NCBI RefSeq assembly: GCF_900107255.1
Contig: NZ_FNPH01000008.1
Location: 114,467 to 178,466, forward strand
Direction: 5' to 3'
DNA: 64,000 nt
Origin: Micromonospora pattaloongensis
GTDB taxonomy: Bacteria > Actinomycetota > Actinomycetes > Mycobacteriales > Micromonosporaceae
The number at the start of each line of letters is the position of its first letter. Within the stretch, counting starts at the first letter, position 1. Position numbers and translations under genes: made by a program. Shown piece after piece: positions 10,438-20,151 of this stretch. The notes under the pieces are model-generated. The model was not told the DNA's origin and did no database searches. It worked only from the letters and a program-made list of their open reading frames with translations.

Positions 10438-11811
10438 CTACGGCTCGCTCACCGGCACGCCGTCGAAGGTCTCCTGCGTACGGGTGAACCGGTACGTCGC
10501 CCAGTGCATCCGCACCACCGCGCCCGAGCCGTCCCGGGTGAGCCGCAGCAGCTCGCCCACCTCCCGCCCGGAGACCGTACGCAGCACGTCCGGCTGGTCC
10601 GGCAGCGGCGCGAAGACCGCCGGGGGCCTGCCCGCCGGGTCGTCCGCCCCGCGCGCCCGCAGGGCCCCGTCGCGCCAGAAGAAGACGTGCTCGAAGCCCT
10701 CGCCCCACCAGCGCCCGAGCACCGACCGGTACGCCGCCGGTGCCGGCTCCCCCGGCGTCCAGGGCACGATCTCGGCCGGGTCCTCCCGGACGGCGGCCTC
10801 CAGCAGCCGGTGCGGCAGCTCCAGCGTCGCCGCAGCGGTCCCCGAGGAGCCCAGCACCGCGCAGCCCATCGCGCCGGGTGTGCCGGCGCCGCCGCGCCGG
10901 CCGTAGACCGCGGCGAGGAAACCGGGCATCGCCCCGTCGTGCCCCACGTGCATCACCCGGTCCCCCTGTGGCAGCAGGATCAGGCCGAGCCCGAACCCGG
11001 CCGCCCAGAGCGACTCGTCGGTCACCGTCGCCGGCCACCGCATCTCGTCCAGCGTCGCGGCCCGCAGCACCTCGGCGCGCGGGTCGAGCGCCGCCGGGTC
11101 GGCGAGGAAGGCGGCCCAGCGGGCCATGTCGCCGGCGGTGCTCCAGAGCTGCGCCGCCGGTGCGACCGCGCCGAAGTCGGCGGGCGGCTCCGGGCGGGCG
11201 TGATCCGAGTACGCGTCGACGAGGAATCCGGTGACGGCCTCGGGACCGGGGGCGACGGCGGTCCCGGTGAGCCCGAGCGGGGTGAGGATCCGGTCCGCCA
11301 GCACCTCGGCCCAGGTGCCACCGCGCAGCCGGGCCACCGCGTGCCCGAGCAGCGACAGCCCCAGGTTGGAGTAGTGGTAGCGCCGTCCCGACGGCAGCAC
11401 CCGCTCGGCGCGGGCGAGGTCCGCGATCAACCCGCCGACGTCGGGGGCGCGCAGGGTGTCCCAGACGTCACCGTACGGCTCGCGCTGCAGGCCGGCGGTG
11501 TGCGACAGCAGCCGGCGCACGGTCAGCTCGCCGTGGGCGGGCACCTCCAGGTGACGCCCGATCGGGTCGTCGAGGTCGAGCAGCCCGTCGTCGCGGGCCT
11601 GCAGGACCAGCACGGCGGTGAACGTCTTGGTCACCGATCCGATCCGGAAGCGGCTGGCCGGGGTCAGTGGGGCATCCGTGCCGGTCCCGCCCACCGCGCA
11701 GCTCCAGAGCGGACGGTCGGCCCGGTGCAGCGCCGCGGCGAGCGCGGGCACCCGCGACTCCGCCTGGGTCTGCCGCACCATCCGCTCCAGCCGGCGGCCC
11801 ACGTCAGCCAT
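10438..11811 (-). CDS. Serine hydrolase, class C beta-lactamase/DD-peptidase fold
   Basis: 457 aa without a signal peptide, so probably cytoplasmic. The active-site set of the beta-lactamase-related family is present: SVTK (59-62, nucleophile Ser59), YSN (147-149, general base Tyr) and HVGHDG in the place of KTG. After about residue 330 there is an extra C-terminal domain seen in many actinobacterial esterase/peptidase relatives. It starts at ATG with GGGGAG upstream. The substrate cannot be predicted: esterase, D-aminopeptidase and cell-wall roles all occur in the family. It lies between phoH and the HIT gene on the same strand. Confidence 0.85.
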   Translation of the reverse strand: MADVGRRLERMVRQTQAESRVPALAAALHRADRPLWSCAVGGTGTDAPLTPASRFRIGSVTKTFTAVLVLQARDDGLLDLDDPIGRHLEVPAHGELTVRRLLSHTAGLQREPYGDVWDTLRAPDVGGLIADLARAERVLPSGRRYHYSNLGLSLLGHAVARLRGGTWAEVLADRILTPLGLTGTAVAPGPEAVTGFLVDAYSDHARPEPPADFGAVAPAAQLWSTAGDMARWAAFLADPAALDPRAEVLRAATLDEMRWPATVTDESLWAAGFGLGLILLPQGDRVMHVGHDGAMPGFLAAVYGRRGGAGTPGAMGCAVLGSSGTAAATLELPHRLLEAAVREDPAEIVPWTPGEPAPAAYRSVLGRWWGEGFEHVFFWRDGALRARGADDPAGRPPAVFAPLPDQPDVLRTVSGREVGELLRLTRDGSGAVVRMHWATYRFTRTQETFDGVPVSEP

Positions 11812-11912
11812 CCCGCTCCCCTTCCAAGATCACCCGCAGCATACTCCCGGCGAAGGGAAGGGCCCCTCGTTATCGGTTGTCGACGCGGAAGGGCGCCGTC
11901 CCAACGCCGGCG

Positions 11913-12263
11913 TCAGCGGGCGAGCATCGGGCCCAGCGGGGCGCCGCCCAACACGTGCGCGTGCGCGTGGAACACCTCCTGGCCGCCGTACCGGCCGGTG
12001 TTGAACATCAACCGGAAGCCGTCCGGGCGCAGCCCCTCGGCCTCGGCCACCTCGGCGGCGGTCGCCAGCACGTCGCCGGCGAGCGCCGGGTCGGCCAGGG
12101 CCAGCGCGGCCACGTCCGCGTGGTGCTCCTTCGGGATCACCAGGACGTGCACCGGGGCCTTCGGGTCGAGGTCGCGGAACGCCAGCGTGGTCTCGGTCTC
12201 GCGCACCACGGTGGTCGGGAGCTCGCCGGCGACGATCCGGCAGAAGACGCAGTCAGTGTTCAC
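11913..12263 (-). CDS. HIT family protein (nucleotide hydrolase/transferase)
   Basis: 116 aa from GTG. It has the histidine triad HAHAHVLGG near the C-terminus (His 99, 101 and 103; the middle one is the expected nucleophile on the alpha-phosphate), CVFC near the N-terminus matching the zinc ligands of HINT proteins, and LVIPKEHHAD. It likely hydrolyses nucleoside phosphoramidates such as aminoacyl-AMP. The longer upstream open frame is the shadow of the divergent SDR gene. I see no convincing Shine-Dalgarno, so the mRNA may be leaderless. Confidence 0.92.
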   Translation of the reverse strand: MNTDCVFCRIVAGELPTTVVRETETTLAFRDLDPKAPVHVLVIPKEHHADVAALALADPALAGDVLATAAEVAEAEGLRPDGFRLMFNTGRYGGQEVFHAHAHVLGGAPLGPMLAR

Positions 12264-12336
12264 CCAGGCATGGTAGGCAGGGCCACGCGGGGCGTCACGC
12301 GACGGGCGAATTGCCGCAGCCGGCATGATGGGGCGC

Positions 12337-13079
12337 ATGACGGGACGAGCGGTGCTGGTGACGGGGTCCTCCCGGGGGATCGGGCGGGCGGTGGCGGCGG
12401 CCTTCGCCGCGAGCGGCGACCGGGTGGCGGTGCACCACCGCGACTCGGCGGAGCTGGCCGAACAACTGGTGGCGTCGCTGCCCGGCGAGGGCCACGTGGT
12501 GCTCCGCGCCGACCTGACCGACCCGGCGGCGGTGCAACGCATGGTGGACGGCGCCGCCGAGCGGCTCGGCGGGCTGGACGTACTGGTCAACAACGCCGGC
12601 GTCTACCAGCCGCACCCGGTCCTCGACACCACGTACGAACAGTGGCAGCAGCAGTGGCGGCACACGTTGGACACCAACCTGGTCGGCGCCGCGAACGCCA
12701 TCTGGTGCGCCGCCCGGCACATGCGCCAGCGGGGCGGACGGATCATCAACGTCTCCTCGCGCGGCGCGTTCCGCGGCGAGCCGAACCAGCCGGCGTACGG
12801 CGCCAGCAAGGCCGCGCTCAACTCGCTCACCCAGTCGCTCGCGGTGGCGCTCGGCCCGTACGGCATCGCGGTGGCCGCCGTCGCGCCCGGCTTCGTCGAG
12901 ACCGACATGACCAACGAGCACCTCAAGGCGGAGCGGGGCGCGGCGATCCGCGCGCAGAGCCCGTTCAACCGCGTCGCCCGCCCGCAGGAGATCGCCGCCG
13001 CCGTCCACTGGCTCGCCTCGCCCGAGGCCGAGTGGGCCTCCGGCACGATCATCGACCTGAACGGAGCGTCCTACCTGCG

Positions 13080-13086
<7 letters not shown>
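12337..13086 (+). CDS. Short-chain dehydrogenase/reductase
   Basis: NAD(P)-dependent oxidoreductase of 249 aa. Rossmann motif TGSSRGIG (9-16), NNAG (85-88) and the catalytic set Ser141, Tyr154 and Lys158 in YGASK are all present; the C-terminal PGFVETDM and GTIIDLNG are typical of FabG-like enzymes. In-frame ATGs also exist at 12325 and 12328; I prefer 12337 because the fold begins right after it and GGGGCGC precedes it. Divergent from the HIT gene. The substrate is unknown. Confidence 0.9.
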
Positions 13087-13994
<908 letters not shown>

Positions 13995-14000
13995 CGCCCG

Positions 14001-14044
14001 CCGCCCCGGTCCCGCGGGTCGACCCGACGGCGGGACCGGGGCGG
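14001..14044. terminator. Perfect 15-bp hairpin between convergent protease and rsmE
   Basis: CCGCCCCGGTCCCGC (14001-14015) pairs perfectly with 14030-14044. The 14-nt loop itself contains the palindrome GGGTCGACCC. There is no U-tract. It probably acts on both strands. Confidence 0.65.
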
Positions 14045-14049
14045 CCCCG

Positions 14050-14784
14050 TCACCAGCGGCCGAGCCGCGCCGACAGCACGGCCAGCGCGGCCACCCCCGC
14101 CGTCGAGGTGCGCAGCACCGACTCGCCGAGCCGGACCGGCCGCGCCCCGGCCTCCTCGAACACGCTCAGCTCGGTGCGGTCGATGCCGCCCTCGGGTCCG
14201 ACCACCAGTACGACGTCCCCGCCCGTCGGCAGTTCCACGGTCGCCAGCCGCAGCTCCGCCTCCTCGTGCAGCACGAGCGGCGCGGCGGCGGCGGAGAGCC
14301 GTCGGGCGACCGCGCCGGTCGACTCGTCGGGGTCTCCCGCGATCACCGGCAGCCACGGCCGCCGCGCCTGCTTGGCGGCCTCGCGCGCGGTCGCCACCCA
14401 CTTGTCGCGGGCCCGCGCGCCCCGGTCGCCGCGCCACTGCGCCACGGACCGGGCGGCCGCCCAGGGCACGATCTCGTCCACCCCGACCTCGGTCATCGCC
14501 TGCACGGCGAGTTCGCCGCGGTCGCCCTTGGCGATGCCCTGCGCCACCACGAGCCGCGGGGCGGGCGCGGGGACGTACCGGCGGGAGCCGACCGCGACGT
14601 CGAGCCGGCCGCGGCCGACCGCGGTGACCACGGCGGTGGCGATGCCGCCGCGGCCGTCCGCGAGCAGCAACTCCTCCCCCGCGCGCAACCGCTGCACGGT
14701 GGCGGCGTGGTGCCCCTCGGGTCCGTCGAGGGTGAGGAAGTCACCGGAGGGCAGCGACTCGACCAGGAACAGCGGCGCGCTCAC
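14050..14784 (-). CDS. rsmE: 16S rRNA (uracil-1498-N3)-methyltransferase RsmE
   Basis: SPOUT-class methyltransferase that modifies U1498 of 16S rRNA in 30S subunits. 244 aa from GTG (MSAPLFLVE; a TTG two codons upstream is also open). N-terminal PUA-like region with GPEGHHAATV, and the C-terminal knot signature VLVVGPEGGIDRTEL followed by LGESVLRTSTA, which holds AdoMet. It is downstream of hrcA-dnaJ, a very common arrangement, although a large inverted repeat lies between dnaJ and this gene. Confidence 0.95.
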   Translation of the reverse strand: MSAPLFLVESLPSGDFLTLDGPEGHHAATVQRLRAGEELLLADGRGGIATAVVTAVGRGRLDVAVGSRRYVPAPAPRLVVAQGIAKGDRGELAVQAMTEVGVDEIVPWAAARSVAQWRGDRGARARDKWVATAREAAKQARRPWLPVIAGDPDESTGAVARRLSAAAAPLVLHEEAELRLATVELPTGGDVVLVVGPEGGIDRTELSVFEEAGARPVRLGESVLRTSTAGVAALAVLSARLGRW

Positions 14785-14809
14785 CGGCAAAGGCTAGCCG
14801 GGCCCCGGG

Positions 14810-14887
14810 AAGATCCGCGTGATCAGGGTGCTTCGCACGGGGCGCGCCGGCGACGCGCGCGAGCTACTTTCTGATCACGCGGATCTT
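14810..14887. repeat. 17-bp perfect inverted repeat between dnaJ and rsmE
   Basis: Arms 14810-14826 and 14871-14887 (AAGATCCGCGTGATCAG and its exact complement) enclose 44 bp that contain smaller hairpins (GTGC/GCAC, GCGCG/CGCGC). The arms carry GATC twice. The left arm begins 25 bp before rsmE and the right arm ends 4 bp beyond the dnaJ stop. It may be a terminator, an mRNA stabiliser or a palindromic repeat element. Confidence 0.7.
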
Positions 14888-14891
14888 GGGG

Positions 14892-16049
14892 TTAGGCGTG
14901 GCCGTTGAAGGCGTCGCGCATGCGGGAGAAGAAGCCGCCCTGCTTGCTGAGCTCGGCTACCTCTTCGCCGCGGGTTTTGGCGAAGTCGCGGAGAATGCGT
15001 TCCTGGTCGGCGTCCAGCTTCGTGGGAGTGCGCACGTCCAGGTGCACGTAGAGGTCGCCGCGGCCGGTGCCGCGCAGGTGCGGCACGCCGCGGGCGCGCA
15101 GCCGCAGCGTCGCGCCCGGCTGGGTGCCCGGCTTGACGTCGACCGGCTCCTCGCTGTCCAGCGTCTTGATGGTCAGCCGGGTGCCCAGCGCCGCCGCGGT
15201 CATCGGGACCGTGACCCGGCAGTGCAGATCGTCGCCCTTGCGCGAGTAGACGTCGTGCGGCCGCTCGTGGATCTCGACGTACAGGTCACCGGCGGTGCCG
15301 CCGCCGGGGCCCACCTCGCCCTGCTGGGCGAGCCGGATCCGCATCCCGTCCTCCACCCCCGCGGGGATCTTGACGGTCAGCGAGCGGCGGGTGCGGACCC
15401 GGCCGTCGCCGGCGCAGGTCGGGCAGGGGCTCGGGATGACCGTGCCGTAGCCCTGGCAGACGGTGCACGGGCGGGACGAGACGACCTGGCCGAGGAAGGT
15501 GCGCTGGATGGACTGCACCTCGCCGCGTCCCCCGCACGCCTCACAGGTCGCGAGGTGGGTGCCGGCGGCCGTGCCGGCGCCGGAGCAGGTGGTGCAGACC
15601 ACCGCCGTGTCGACGGTGATCGGGGCCTCGACGCCGAAGGCGGTCTCGTTGAGGTCCAACTCCAGACGCAGGATCGCGTCCGAGCCGGGGCGGGTGCGCG
15701 GCCGCGGGCCGCGCGACGCGCCGCCGGCCGCGCCGAAGAAGGCGTCCATGATGTCCTGGAAGCCGACGAACGGGCCCGCGCCCGGGCCGCCCGGGCCGGC
15801 GCCGCCGCCGCCGGGCGCCAGCGGGTCGCCGCCGAGGTCGACGATCTGCCGCTTCTGGTCGTCCGAGAGGACCTCGTACGCCGCGTTGATGTCCTTGAAC
15901 TTCTCGTGCGCCTCCGGGTCCGGGTTGACGTCCGGGTGGTACTGGCGCGCCAGCTTCCGGTAGGCCCGCTTGATCTCGTCGTCGGAGGCGTCCCGGTTGA
16001 CGCCGAGAATCCCGTAGTAGTCCTTGGCCACAGCGTTCCGTGTCCTCAT
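14892..16049 (-). CDS. dnaJ: Chaperone protein DnaJ (type I)
   Basis: Hsp40 co-chaperone that stimulates DnaK. 385 aa: J domain with HPD (38-40), Gly-rich linker (75-95), four CxxCxGxG zinc repeats (CTTCSGAG 152, CEACGGRG 169, CTVCQGYG 195, CPTCAGDG 209) and C-terminal substrate-binding domains. Because hrcA lies just upstream, this is the DnaJ2-type copy rather than the one in the dnaK operon. The ATG at 16049 is chosen; a GTG at 16031 (just before [10 protein letters not shown]) is also plausible. Confidence 0.96.
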   Translation of the reverse strand: MRTRNAVAKDYYGILGVNRDASDDEIKRAYRKLARQYHPDVNPDPEAHEKFKDINAAYEVLSDDQKRQIVDLGGDPLAPGGGGAGPGGPGAGPFVGFQDIMDAFFGAAGGASRGPRPRTRPGSDAILRLELDLNETAFGVEAPITVDTAVVCTTCSGAGTAAGTHLATCEACGGRGEVQSIQRTFLGQVVSSRPCTVCQGYGTVIPSPCPTCAGDGRVRTRRSLTVKIPAGVEDGMRIRLAQQGEVGPGGGTAGDLYVEIHERPHDVYSRKGDDLHCRVTVPMTAAALGTRLTIKTLDSEEPVDVKPGTQPGATLRLRARGVPHLRGTGRGDLYVHLDVRTPTKLDADQERILRDFAKTRGEEVAELSKQGGFFSRMRDAFNGHA

Positions 16050-16095
16050 GTCAGTCTCGGTTGCAGTCCACCGGTGGTGCCGAGCCCCGGCGCCG

Positions 16096-17118
16096 TCAGT
16101 TCTGGGCCAGCAGGTCGCCCACGTAGCGTGCCACGGCACGCACGGTGGCGATCGTGCCGGGGTAGTCCATCCGGGTCGGCCCCAGCACGCCGAGGCCGCC
16201 GACGATCGTCGCCCCCGGACCATAACCGGTGCTCACCACCGACGCGGCCCGAAGATTGTCGATCTCGTTCTCGTCGCCGATGCGCACCCGCATGGTGCTC
16301 GGCTCGACCTCGCCGATCAGCTTGAGCAGGACGACCTCCTCCTCGAGCGCCTCGAGCACCGGACGCAGCGAGCCCTGGAAGTCGAGGATGCCCCCTCGGG
16401 TCAGGTTAGCCGTGCCGGCGAGCGCGATGCGCTCCTCGTGCCGTTCCACGAGGGTCTCCAGCAGCACCGTCGCCAGGGTGGTCATGGCCGGGCGCAGGTG
16501 GGAGGCGGACTCCTCGACCAGCGCCTGCACCAGCGGCGGGGTGTCGGAGAGCCGCTGGCCGCCGAGCTTCTCGTTGACCAGGCGGCGCAGGTCGGTGACG
16601 TCGTCGGCGGGGACCGGGGCGGGTAGCTCGACCAGCCGCTGCTCGACCCGGCCGGTGTCCGCGATCATGACGAGCATGAGCCGGGTGGTGGAGATCGGCA
16701 CCAGCTCCAGGTGGCGGACCGAGGAGCGGGCGAGGCTGGGGTACTGCACGACGGCGACCTGCCGGGTCAGCTGGGCGAGCAGCCGGACGGTGCGGTGCAC
16801 CACGTCGTCGAGGTCGACCGCGCCGATCAGGAAGCGCTCGATCGCCCGGCGCTCGGCCGGGCTGAGCGGCTTGACCCGGGAGAGCCGGTCCACGAAGAGG
16901 CGGTAGCCGCGGTCGGTCGGGACGCGGCCGGCGCTGGTGTGCGGCTGCCGGATGTAGCCCTCGTCTTCCAGCACCGCCATATCGTTGCGCACCGTGGCCG
17001 GCGACACGCCGAGCCGGTGACGCTCGACGAGCGCCTTGCTGCCGACGGGCTCCTGCGTCGCCACGTAGTCCTCGACGATGGCACGGAGCACGGCGAGCTT
17101 CCGGTCGTCGAGACCCAT
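16096..17118 (-). CDS. hrcA: Heat-inducible transcription repressor HrcA
   Basis: Represses heat-shock genes by binding CIRCE. 340 aa from ATG with GGAGGT nearby. An N-terminal winged helix (residues 1-80; [19 protein letters not shown] and [14 protein letters not shown] are the family hallmarks) is followed by the GAF-like and dimerisation domains, with [19 protein letters not shown] at the end. It is followed by dnaJ 46 bp downstream, and a CIRCE element lies 38 bp upstream of its start, so it is autoregulated. Confidence 0.97.
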   Translation of the reverse strand: MGLDDRKLAVLRAIVEDYVATQEPVGSKALVERHRLGVSPATVRNDMAVLEDEGYIRQPHTSAGRVPTDRGYRLFVDRLSRVKPLSPAERRAIERFLIGAVDLDDVVHRTVRLLAQLTRQVAVVQYPSLARSSVRHLELVPISTTRLMLVMIADTGRVEQRLVELPAPVPADDVTDLRRLVNEKLGGQRLSDTPPLVQALVEESASHLRPAMTTLATVLLETLVERHEERIALAGTANLTRGGILDFQGSLRPVLEALEEEVVLLKLIGEVEPSTMRVRIGDENEIDNLRAASVVSTGYGPGATIVGGLGVLGPTRMDYPGTIATVRAVARYVGDLLAQN

Positions 17119-17155
17119 GTCCACCTCCTCATGCCATGGGGGCGCACCGAGCGGT

Positions 17156-17184
17156 GCTGGCACTCGACTGTAGCGAGTGCCAGC
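17156..17184 (-). promoter_or_regulatory. CIRCE operator of hrcA-dnaJ
   Basis: Perfect inverted repeat GCTGGCACTC-N9-GAGTGCCAGC (17156-17165 and 17175-17184). It matches the HrcA operator consensus (TTAGCACTC-N9-GAGTGCTAA) in its GCACTC/GAGTGC core and exact 9-bp spacing. Confidence 0.93.
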
Positions 17185-17326
17185 ATACGTCGCCCGCCAC
17201 GCGGACGCGATGATCACTTTGTGCCGGCCCGTGAAATGCCCGACAAATCGGCACACGCGGGCGCGCGGCGCGCGGAGACCGAGTGTTGGATGGCGAGCGC
17301 TCGCCGCGAGCCCCTACCGTGACGTC

Positions 17327-17938
17327 ATGACGCAACCACCTCACCCCCCGGGGGACGACTCCGGCGCCACGCCGCACCCGACCTCCCCGCCGCCCGGTCC
17401 GGGGTCCTACCCGACGTCGGGCGAGACGGGCGGCGCCGGCTACCCGCCGCCCCCGCCGTACGACATGCCGCCCCCGCCACCCGGCGGTTACCCGCCTCCC
17501 GGTGGCTATCCCCCGCCCGGTGGCTACCCGCCCCCCGGCGGCTATCCCCCGCCCGGCGCCGCCGGGCAGCCCGGCGGTTACTACGCGGGCGGCGGCGTGC
17601 CGGTGGGATACGCCAACAACGACGAGAAGACGTGGGCGCTGCTCGCGCACTTCGGCGGCATCGTGCTGGGCTTCATCGCACCGCTGATCGCGATGCTCGC
17701 CAAGGGCAACGAGTCGCCCACCGTGCGGGCGCACGCCGTCGAGGCGCTCAACTTCCAGATCACCTGGGCGATCGCCACGGTGGTCGCGACGGTCCTCGCG
17801 GTGTGCTCGTTCGGCATCCTGTTCTTCCTGCCGTTCGTCACCTGGATCGTGATCATCATCTTCTCGGTGATCGGCGGCATCCGGGCGAACGAGGGCGTGC
17901 TCTACCGCTACCCCATGACCATCCGCATGGTGAAGTGA
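17327..17938 (+). CDS. DUF4870 domain membrane protein with GGYPPP repeats
   Basis: 203 aa. The N-terminal ~100 residues are Pro/Gly/Tyr-rich with four tandem GGYPPP copies (18-bp repeats at about 17482-17555). The C-terminal half is the DUF4870/Tic20-like domain: KTWALLAHFGGIV, then three hydrophobic helices (about 113-132, 152-190) and a conserved short tail. The family has no established function. The low-complexity cytosolic arm resembles those of many actinobacterial membrane proteins. It faces hemW convergently. Confidence 0.85.
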   Translation: MTQPPHPPGDDSGATPHPTSPPPGPGSYPTSGETGGAGYPPPPPYDMPPPPPGGYPPPGGYPPPGGYPPPGGYPPPGAAGQPGGYYAGGGVPVGYANNDEKTWALLAHFGGIVLGFIAPLIAMLAKGNESPTVRAHAVEALNFQITWAIATVVATVLAVCSFGILFFLPFVTWIVIIIFSVIGGIRANEGVLYRYPMTIRMVK

Positions 17939-17946
17939 CCCACGAC

Positions 17947-17971
17947 GGGGCCCGGCCAGCCGCCGGGCCCC
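17947..17971. terminator. Hairpin between convergent DUF4870 gene and hemW
   Basis: GGGGCCCGG (17947-17955) pairs with CCGGGCCCC (17963-17971) around a 7-nt loop. It is a bidirectional terminator candidate without a U-tract. Confidence 0.55.
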
Positions 17972-17986
17972 GGCCACAGGGCACCC

Positions 17987-19210
17987 TCAGGGCAACAGGT
18001 CCCGGACGACGGCGTCGGCGAGGAGCCGCCCGCGCAGGGTCAGCACGGCCCGGCCGGCCGCGTACTCCGGCCCGGCGAGCAGGCCGTCGGCCAACGCCCG
18101 CGCCGCGCCCGCCCGGCCCGCGTCGTCGAGCACCGACAGCGGCAGTCCGGAGGCCAGCCGCAGCCGCAGCATCACGTCCTCGAGGTGCCGGTCCCCCGCG
18201 CTGAGCAGCTCGCGCCCCTGCCCCGGCGCGGCCCCGGCGGCCAGCCGGCCGGCGTACGCGCCGGGGTGCTTGACGTTCCACCAGCGCACCCCGCCGACGT
18301 GGCTGTGCGCCCCCGGCCCGAGGCCCCACCAGTCGCCGCCGGTCCAGTAGAGCAGGTTGTGCCGGCACCGGGCCTCCGGCGACGTCGCCCAGTTCGACAC
18401 CTCGTACCAGGAGAAGCCGGCCGCGCCGAGCGCCTCCTCCGCCGCGAGATACCGGTCGGCGGCCACGTCGTCGGACGGGTACGGCAGTTCGCCGCGGCGC
18501 ATCCGGGCCGCCAGCCGCGTCCCGTCCTCCACGATCAGCGCGTACGCGCTGACATGGTCGACGCCGGCGCCCACGACCGCCGCCAGGGAGCCGGCGAAGT
18601 CCTGGGCGCTCTCGCCCGGCGTGCCGTAGATCAGGTCCAGGTTGATGTGGTCGAACCCGGCGTCGCGCGCCTCGGCGGCCGCGGCCACGGCCCGGCCGGC
18701 GGTGTGCCGCCGGTCCAGCACGGCGAGCACACCGGCCGCGGCGGACTGCATACCCAGCGAGATCCGGGTGTAGCCGGCCGCGCGCAGCGCCTTGAGCGAC
18801 GCCGGCGACACCGACTCCGGGTTGGCCTCGGTGGTCACCTCGGCGTCCGCGGCGAGGCCCCAGGTGGCGTCGATGCCGTCGAGGATCCGGGCGAGATCGT
18901 CCGGCGGCAGCAGCGTCGGGGTGCCGCCGCCGACGAAGACGGTGTCCACCCGTCGGGGCGGGGCGTCGCCGAGGACCCGGCGGGCCAGCGCGAGCTCCGC
19001 CAGCACGCTGTCGGCGTACGTCTCCCGGCTGGCGCCGCCGCCCAGCTCCGCCGCCGTGTACGTGTTGAAGTCGCAGTACCCGCAGCGACTGGCGCAGAAC
19101 GGGACGTGCACGTACACACCGAAACCCCGCTCGCCGACCGCGTCGAGCGCGGCGGCGGGCAGCGACCCGTCGGTGGGCACGGGTTCGCCGTCGGGAAGGA
19201 CTCCTGGCAT
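17987..19210 (-). CDS. hemW: HemW, radical-SAM heme chaperone (HemN-like)
   Basis: 407 aa. YVHVPFCASRCGYCDF carries the CxxxCxxC cluster motif (Cys39, 43, 46); GGGTPTLL, TTEANPES and LGMQS are typical HemN/HemW signatures, and a C-terminal HemN domain follows. HemW is usually misnamed oxygen-independent coproporphyrinogen oxidase; it is a heme-binding chaperone lacking the extra residues needed for decarboxylation. ATG start. Divergent from the enoyl-CoA hydratase with only 17 bp between start codons, so the promoters must overlap the genes. Confidence 0.93.
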   Translation of the reverse strand: MPGVLPDGEPVPTDGSLPAAALDAVGERGFGVYVHVPFCASRCGYCDFNTYTAAELGGGASRETYADSVLAELALARRVLGDAPPRRVDTVFVGGGTPTLLPPDDLARILDGIDATWGLAADAEVTTEANPESVSPASLKALRAAGYTRISLGMQSAAAGVLAVLDRRHTAGRAVAAAAEARDAGFDHINLDLIYGTPGESAQDFAGSLAAVVGAGVDHVSAYALIVEDGTRLAARMRRGELPYPSDDVAADRYLAAEEALGAAGFSWYEVSNWATSPEARCRHNLLYWTGGDWWGLGPGAHSHVGGVRWWNVKHPGAYAGRLAAGAAPGQGRELLSAGDRHLEDVMLRLRLASGLPLSVLDDAGRAGAARALADGLLAGPEYAAGRAVLTLRGRLLADAVVRDLLP

Positions 19211-19227
19211 CCGACTAGTGTGCCCGC

Positions 19228-20013
19228 ATGACCTCGACCGCCGACCAACTCGTCCGGGTCTCCACCGACCACGGCGTGACCACCCTCACCCTGGACAGCC
19301 CGCACAACCGCAACGCGCTCTCCACCGCCCTGATGACGCAGCTGCTCACGGCGCTGCGCGCGGCCGTCGACGACCCGCGCGTCCGGGTCGTCGTGCTCTC
19401 CCACACCGGCCCGGTCTTCTGCTCCGGCGCGGACCTGAAGGAGACCGCCGCGGCGTACGAGTCGGGGACCGTGCCGGCCGGGATGCTCGGCGACGTGCTG
19501 GCGGCGCTCTGGGAGTACCCGAAGCCGGTCGTGGCGCGCGTCGGCGGCCCCGCCCGCGCCGGCGGGCTGGGGCTCATCGCGGCGGCCGACATCGCGGTCT
19601 GCGCCCGGGACGCCACGTTCGCCTTCACCGAGGTGCGCATCGGGGTGGTTCCGGCGGTCATCTCGGCGACGGTGCTGCCCCGGCTGGCGCCGCGGGCCGC
19701 CGCGGAGCTGTACCTGACCGGGGAGACCTTCGACGGGGGGCGGGCCGCGCAGATCGGACTGGTCACCGCCGCGCCGCCGGCCGACGAGCTGGACGCGGCG
19801 GTGCGGGACTACTGCGCGGCCCTGGTCCGCGGCGCGCCCGCGGCGCTGGCCGGGGCGAAGGAGCTGCTGCGCCGCCGCCCGGCCGCTACCGTGCGTGAAG
19901 ACGTCGCCGATCTGGGCGCGCTGTCGACCCGGTACTTCCTCTCCGACGAGGGCCGGGAGGGCGTGCGCGCGTTCCGCGAGAAGCGCTCCCCCTCGTGGGT
20001 GCCATCCACCTAA
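19228..20013 (+). CDS. Enoyl-CoA hydratase/isomerase family protein
   Basis: 261 aa crotonase-fold protein. FCSGADLKE forms the first half of the oxyanion hole and GGPARAGGLGLIAAADI the second; the FAFTEVRIGVVPAVIS segment is where catalytic acids usually lie (FTEVRIG keeps one Glu). It probably acts on an acyl-CoA in fatty-acid or amino-acid catabolism. The substrate is not deducible and no beta-oxidation partner is adjacent. Confidence 0.88.
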   Translation: MTSTADQLVRVSTDHGVTTLTLDSPHNRNALSTALMTQLLTALRAAVDDPRVRVVVLSHTGPVFCSGADLKETAAAYESGTVPAGMLGDVLAALWEYPKPVVARVGGPARAGGLGLIAAADIAVCARDATFAFTEVRIGVVPAVISATVLPRLAPRAAAELYLTGETFDGGRAAQIGLVTAAPPADELDAAVRDYCAALVRGAPAALAGAKELLRRRPAATVREDVADLGALSTRYFLSDEGREGVRAFREKRSPSWVPST

Positions 20014-20151
20014 TTGGAATCCGGGATAGTCCTGCGTCGTAACGGTGTCGAAGCGGGCGGCGAGGCATCAACGCGGCGTCCGGTGCGAAACGCCCCAGGA
20101 GGCCTCCGCAGGGTTCGGGTAATCGGGCGTACGCTGTGATACACGACTGAG

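Noticed and set aside
10438..11811. Serine hydrolase as an antibiotic-resistance beta-lactamase
   Set aside because: No signal peptide and an extra C-terminal domain; it has the generic fold of esterases and peptidases, so resistance is not supported.
17482..17555. Regular short repeats that could suggest a CRISPR array
   Set aside because: They are 18-bp in-frame GGYPPP codons with no unique spacers.
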